A stretch of 9,785 nt of DNA from an uncultured Treponema sp. Lineage in GTDB: Bacteria > Spirochaetota > Spirochaetia > Treponematales > Treponemataceae. A program made the translations under genes and the position numbers. Below the pieces are notes generated by a model. It had not been told where the DNA came from, did no database searches, and saw only the letters and a program-made list of their open reading frames with translations. The stretch is from assembly GCA_945833725.1 (NCBI GenBank), contig CAMAFU010000047.1:1-9785 (forward strand), in the 5' to 3' direction. This document shows positions 6,221 to 9,785 of this stretch, in pieces (within the stretch, counting starts at the first letter, position 1; every line of letters starts with the position of its first letter).

Positions 6221-7273
6221 TTGAAAAACTTCAAAAAAATTCTTTTGACTGCATGCTCAGTCCTTTCCATTCTTTTCGTTGTGTCCTGTTCTAAAAAAGA
6301 CGACAGAACGCTCTACCTTTACAACTGGACTTACTACACTCCAGATTCCCTTCTCAAAAAATTCGAACAGCAGTTCAACTGCAAAGTAAAACTGGACAGT
6401 TATTCTACCTGCGATGAAATGTATGCAAAAATAAAAGCAGGTGCAAAAGGTTACGATGTTGTTGTTCCTTCAAACGATTTTGTTTCAATTATGATGAAAC
6501 AGGGAATGTTAAGGGAAATAGACCAGTCCAAATTTACAAACAGAAAAAGAATTAATCCTGTAATCATCGAAAAAATGGATTATGATCCACAAATGAAATA
6601 TTCTGTTCCGTATGCTTTCAGTGCAACTGGAATTATTGTAAACAAAACTAAAGTTACGAACAGCAATTATTCACGACATTACGACATTTTTTCTGATCCA
6701 CAGTTTAAAGGTCATGCAACAATGATGGACGAAATGCGGGAAGTTTTAGGATGCTCTCTGGTTTTTAACGGTTTTGACCTTAACAGCGTAAACGACAGTG
6801 AATTGGAAAAAGCCTGCAATACTGTAATAAACGACTGGAAGCCAAACCTTTCCAAATTTGACGCAGAAGGTTTCGGAAAGTCTTTTTCATCTGGTGATTT
6901 CTGGCTTTGTCAGGGATACCCGGAAATTGTTTTTGGCGAAGTAGACGAAAGCCGCTGGGATGAAACAATTGATTTCTTTATTCCAGAAGAAGGCGGTCCT
7001 GCAACTCTTGACAGCATGGTTATTTTGAAAGATGCACCTCACTATGACTTGGCTTGCGAATTCATAAATTTCATTCATGAACCGGAAAATTATGCCGTAT
7101 TCATTGACGAATTCCGTTATCCATGTATCGTGAATCTTGATGCCCTTCCTTATGTAACAAGAAAACCTATGTATGAGCCGGAAAAAGCAAATAACTGCAC
7201 ACTAAAACAGGATTTAGGCGAAAATCTGGACAAATACACGGAAGCATGGCAAAAAATCCGCTTTTCAGAGTAA
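6221..7273 (+). CDS. potD: Spermidine/putrescine-binding lipoprotein PotD
   Basis: I choose TTG at 6221 (350 residues), preceded by AGGAG. The longer frame from 6182 has no ribosome binding site and would put a charged tail before the signal. The lipobox is VVSC with Cys23, so the protein is tethered to the membrane. PotD-family motifs appear in order: LYLYNWTYYTP at 31-41 (the Trp/Thr/Tyr cluster that stacks on polyamines), MYAKIKAG near 67, YDVVVPSNDFV at 78-88, YSVPYAFSATGIIVNK at 127-142, MDEMREVLG at 169-177 (acidic residues that bind amines in E. coli PotD), FFIPEEGG and LDSMVIL at 252-269, and a conserved C-terminal FINFIHEPEN. It resembles Treponema pallidum TP0655 (TpPotD). It would deliver polyamine to a PotABC transporter, but no potA, potB or potC is visible: the gene has its own terminator and its neighbours face other ways. 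Confidence 0.92.
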   Translation: MKNFKKILLTACSVLSILFVVSCSKKDDRTLYLYNWTYYTPDSLLKKFEQQFNCKVKLDSYSTCDEMYAKIKAGAKGYDVVVPSNDFVSIMMKQGMLREIDQSKFTNRKRINPVIIEKMDYDPQMKYSVPYAFSATGIIVNKTKVTNSNYSRHYDIFSDPQFKGHATMMDEMREVLGCSLVFNGFDLNSVNDSELEKACNTVINDWKPNLSKFDAEGFGKSFSSGDFWLCQGYPEIVFGEVDESRWDETIDFFIPEEGGPATLDSMVILKDAPHYDLACEFINFIHEPENYAVFIDEFRYPCIVNLDALPYVTRKPMYEPEKANNCTLKQDLGENLDKYTEAWQKIRFSE

Positions 7274-7302
7274 TAAGAATAAATTGACCTGAAAACTATA
7301 AT

Positions 7303-7349
7303 ATGCCGGAAAACAGGAAATAAGTTCCTTAACTCCGGCATTTTTTTTT
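7303..7349 (+). terminator. Intrinsic terminator of potD
   Basis: Arms ATGCCGG (7303-7309) and CCGGCAT (7335-7341) pair perfectly, with a nested AGGAA/TTCCT stem inside. Nine T's follow directly (7341-7349). It lies 29 bases after the potD stop. The reverse strand has only a weak T-run after the stem, so it would serve mfd poorly. Confidence 0.9.
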
Positions 7350-7360
7350 GGCTTAGGTTA

Positions 7361-7473
7361 TGGAAGGGCAGCCGAAGGCTGTTGGGCAAAAGGGGTGCAG
7401 CCCCTTTTGCCCAATGGAGCGTTAGCAAAACCCTGGAACAACCGACGGCAGCTTCTGCTGCCGGAAGCCCCTT
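7361..7473. repeat. G+C-rich triple-hairpin intergenic element, probable dispersed repeat
   Basis: Three perfect stem-loops lie in about 110 bases. The first is CAGCC-GAA-GGCTG at 7369-7381. The second is a 14-base stem at 7382-7395 and 7401-7414 (left arm TTGGGCAAAAGGGG) with loop TGCAG. The third is CGGCAGC-TTCT-GCTGCCG at 7446-7463. AAGGG at 7364-7368 can pair with CCCTT at 7469-7473 to close the whole unit. It is far richer in G+C than the flanking DNA, has no T-run after the stems on either strand, and fills the gap between two convergent genes. That is the usual setting for REP- or MITE-like elements. Only one copy is visible, so the dispersed nature is inference. Confidence 0.55.
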
Positions 7474-7479
7474 AAAATT

Positions 7480-9785
7480 CTAAACAAGTTTTTCCAGTTT
7501 TTCCCGAATAAATTCGCTTTTTTCTTTAAGACCAATTTTTCCTGCAGAAAGGATAATTTGATTTGGTTTCTGACTGTCCAGACGGATTTTGTCTGAATTC
7601 TGTCGTATTAAATCCATTAATTTATTTATATTCAATGAATTAGTATTCCCAAATTCAACAAAAATTTCACCCTTTTTTTCTTTTAGCGTAATTATTCCCA
7701 GCCGGCGGGCAATTATTTTTACTTCCGCAAGACTTAAAAGGCTGAATACTTCATCTGGAATAGGTCCAAAACGGTCTTCAAGTTCATTATACATTCTGTC
7801 AAGTTCATCTTTTGTTTGAATTCCTGCAATTTTCTTGTAAATTTCCATTTTTGTCTGGATGGAATGAACATAACTGTCTGGTATAAAGCCAGAATATTCC
7901 AGTTCCATAAGGACTTCGGCCTGACTTTGATAATCTTTTTGGTTTATAAGGCGATCTACGGCTTCATTCAATAATTTTACATAAAGGTCAACCCCTACAG
8001 AATAAACATCGCCGCTTTGATCCTTTCCAAGTAAATTTCCGGCACCACGGATTTCCATATCTTTCATGGCAATTTTAAATCCTGAGCCCAATTCGGTAAA
8101 ATCACTTATTACTTGAAGCCGCTTCATTGCAACTTCTGACAGAACTTTGTTTTCCGGATACAAAAGATATGCATAAGCCTTTCTGTCGCTTCTGCCAACG
8201 CGCCCTCGCAGCTGGTAAAGCTGACTTACTCCGTACATATCGGCTCTGTCGATTATTATTGTATTTACATTGGGAATGTCGATTCCATTTTCAATAATTG
8301 TTGTGGACACAAGCACATGAAATCCGCCCATTTTAAAACGCCGGAAAATATCATCCAGTTCATCGCTGGACATTTGACCGTGAGCACAGTCTATTGTCAT
8401 TTCCGGTAAAAGCCGTTCAAGTTTGAGTCTTGTTTCTTCAAGTGATTCGACCCTGTTGTGAAGGTAAAAAACCTGCCCGCCCCTGTCAACTTCCCTTCTG
8501 ATTGCCTGCACAACTTTATCGTCGGTGTAGGCATCTACAATTGTTTCCACAGGTTTTCTTGTCTGTGGCGGTGTGGTTAAAAGCGACATATCACGGATTT
8601 TAAGGAGACTCATGTGAAGAGTTCGGGGAATTGGTGTTGCAGAAAGTGCAAGACAGTCTATGTTGGCTTTAAGAGTCTTTAATTTTTCTTTGTCTTTAAC
8701 ACCAAACCTTTGTTCTTCATCAATAATAAGAAGACCTAAATCTTTAAATATTACATCTTTTTGTATAATGCGGTGTGTCCCCACAAGAATGTCTACTTCG
8801 CCGTCTGCAAGTTTTTTTAGTGTTTTTTTCTGTTCTGCAGGAGTAACAAAACGGCTTAGCCAGGATATTGTTACAGGAAAATTCTTAAAACGCTCAACAC
8901 AGGATTCATAATGCTGTTCTGCAAGAATTGTTGTAGGAGCAAGAAATGCAACTTGTTTACCGCCCATTACAGCTTTAAATGCCGCCCGCATTGCCAGTTC
9001 AGTTTTTCCGAATCCAACATCGCCGCACACAAGACGATCCATAGGAACAGGCTTTTCCATATCCTTTTTTATTTCCTGATTTACCGAATACTGATCCTGA
9101 GTATCTTCGTATGGGAAACTTGCTTCAAAAGCTGTCTGCCATTCATTGTCTTTTGGGAACGGAAAACCTCTGGAAGCCTGCCGACGGCTGTAAAGAGCAA
9201 TAAGTTTTTCTGCCAGATCTTCAACGGCCTTTTTTACTCTTGATTTTCTGTTTTCCCAGGATTTAGAACCGATTTTATCCAGGCGCGGATTATTTCCTTC
9301 ATTTCCAATGTATCTTTGAACAAGATTAACCTGCTCTATAGGAACAAAAACAAATTCTTCATCTGCATATTCTATTTTTATGTAGTCTCTTTCGTTTCCA
9401 GATGATTTTACCCGCTGAATGCCTTTAAACTGCCCTATTCCATAATTTGCATGAACAACAAAATCGCCTTCATTTAAATCTATGAAAGTTTCTATGGCCT
9501 GACTTTTTACATGACCTAAAGATTTTGGTACACGCTTTCTTCTGCCGAATATTTCGTTTTCCTGAATAACAAGAGTTTTTGTTTCTTCAATGGAAAACCC
9601 CTGACTTATTGGAAGCGGCAGAATTTCAAGTTCAAAATCTTTGAGTATTTCTTTAATTCTTAAAGACTGATTGGGATTATCCGCAAAAACAGTAATTTTC
9701 CAGCCAGATGAAACAAGGGATTTTAATTCATCCTTTAAATAATTTATGTTTCCGAAAAATGACCGGGAAGGAGATGATTTTATTC
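7480..9785 (-). CDS. mfd: Transcription-repair coupling factor Mfd (N-terminus off window)
   Basis: The frame is open from the right edge to the stop at 7480-7482, giving about 767 residues, or the C-terminal two thirds of a protein usually near 1,150. An internal ATG at 9060 is not the start: the upstream frame is coding and conserved. In protein order, 9421-9480 encodes the RNA-polymerase-interaction domain core (GDFVVHANYGIGQFKG, where many homologues have HGIG). Positions 9181-9110 or so give LYSRRQASRGFPF and FPYEDTQDQ. The Walker A is GDVGFGKTE near 9024-8998, the Walker B is DEEQRFG at 8701-8721, and SATPIPRTLHMSL follows. The second RecA-like lobe has IIENGIDIPNVNTIIIDRAD and QLRGRVGRS. 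The C-terminal TRCF domain includes DLYVKLLNEAV and ends at EKLEKLV. Mfd is an ATP-driven DNA translocase that removes stalled RNA polymerase and recruits UvrA. All motor motifs visible are intact. Confidence 0.97.
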   Translation of the reverse strand, partial: IKSSPSRSFFGNINYLKDELKSLVSSGWKITVFADNPNQSLRIKEILKDFELEILPLPISQGFSIEETKTLVIQENEIFGRRKRVPKSLGHVKSQAIETFIDLNEGDFVVHANYGIGQFKGIQRVKSSGNERDYIKIEYADEEFVFVPIEQVNLVQRYIGNEGNNPRLDKIGSKSWENRKSRVKKAVEDLAEKLIALYSRRQASRGFPFPKDNEWQTAFEASFPYEDTQDQYSVNQEIKKDMEKPVPMDRLVCGDVGFGKTELAMRAAFKAVMGGKQVAFLAPTTILAEQHYESCVERFKNFPVTISWLSRFVTPAEQKKTLKKLADGEVDILVGTHRIIQKDVIFKDLGLLIIDEEQRFGVKDKEKLKTLKANIDCLALSATPIPRTLHMSLLKIRDMSLLTTPPQTRKPVETIVDAYTDDKVVQAIRREVDRGGQVFYLHNRVESLEETRLKLERLLPEMTIDCAHGQMSSDELDDIFRRFKMGGFHVLVSTTIIENGIDIPNVNTIIIDRADMYGVSQLYQLRGRVGRSDRKAYAYLLYPENKVLSEVAMKRLQVISDFTELGSGFKIAMKDMEIRGAGNLLGKDQSGDVYSVGVDLYVKLLNEAVDRLINQKDYQSQAEVLMELEYSGFIPDSYVHSIQTKMEIYKKIAGIQTKDELDRMYNELEDRFGPIPDEVFSLLSLAEVKIIARRLGIITLKEKKGEIFVEFGNTNSLNINKLMDLIRQNSDKIRLDSQKPNQIILSAGKIGLKEKSEFIREKLEKLV

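Noticed and set aside
6073..6270. Minus-strand open frame of 65 codons in the pstS-potD gap
   Set aside because: It overlaps the potD start and signal sequence, and has no recognisable ribosome binding site or domain.
7150..7428. Minus-strand open frame of 92 codons ending in potD
   Set aside because: It is translated from the hairpin element and the antisense of potD; apparent peptides from such elements are artefacts.
7361..7473. CRISPR array or tRNA in the hairpin-rich stretch
   Set aside because: The three stems have different sequences, there are no regularly spaced repeats, and no cloverleaf with an anticodon arm can be drawn.
9058..9060. ATG at 9060 as the true mfd start, implying a short helicase
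   Set aside because: The frame upstream is open to the window edge and encodes conserved Mfd segments, including the RNA-polymerase-interaction domain.

Overview
The window looks like AT-rich chromosomal DNA from a spirochaete, most likely a Treponema. This rests on the Treponema-like PotD lipoprotein, several lipoproteins with relaxed spirochaete-type lipoboxes (VVSC, FFSC, FSSC, LSSC), and the envelope gene set. The genus is an inference from family resemblance, because there is no rRNA or other marker to settle it. I found no tRNA, rRNA, CRISPR array, transposase or phage gene.

Layout: positions 1-5926 are entirely minus-strand. Read in the direction of transcription (right to left), they start with a PstS-like phosphate-binding protein (5926-5063) whose two half-domains are in permuted order. 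A long-stem terminator (about 4966-5006) follows. Next is a tight four-gene envelope operon: a COG3014-family lipoprotein (4871-3390), an LpoB-family lipoprotein (3353-2745), an exported LPP20-domain protein (2735-1710) and a second LPP20-like lipoprotein (1673-927). After a hairpin comes an NlpC/P60 peptidoglycan hydrolase (840 to beyond position 1), whose C-terminus is outside the window. Positions 5927-6220 form a divergent intergenic region. The plus-strand gene potD (polyamine-binding lipoprotein, TTG start at 6221) ends at 7273 and has a strong terminator. Between the convergent ends of potD and mfd lies a compact G+C-rich element with three perfect hairpins (about 7361-7473). The rest, 7480-9785 on the minus strand, is the C-terminal two thirds of the transcription-repair coupling factor Mfd, open at the right edge.

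How the genes may work together: the COG3014-LpoB-LPP20-LPP20 block is the most system-like part. LpoB in enterobacteria is an outer-membrane lipoprotein that activates a bifunctional peptidoglycan synthase. Finding it with three further exported proteins and a cell-wall hydrolase next door suggests an envelope or peptidoglycan-associated complex. The two solute-binding proteins (PstS-like and PotD) are divergently placed and no permease or ATPase gene is visible beside either. Mfd is a housekeeping gene.
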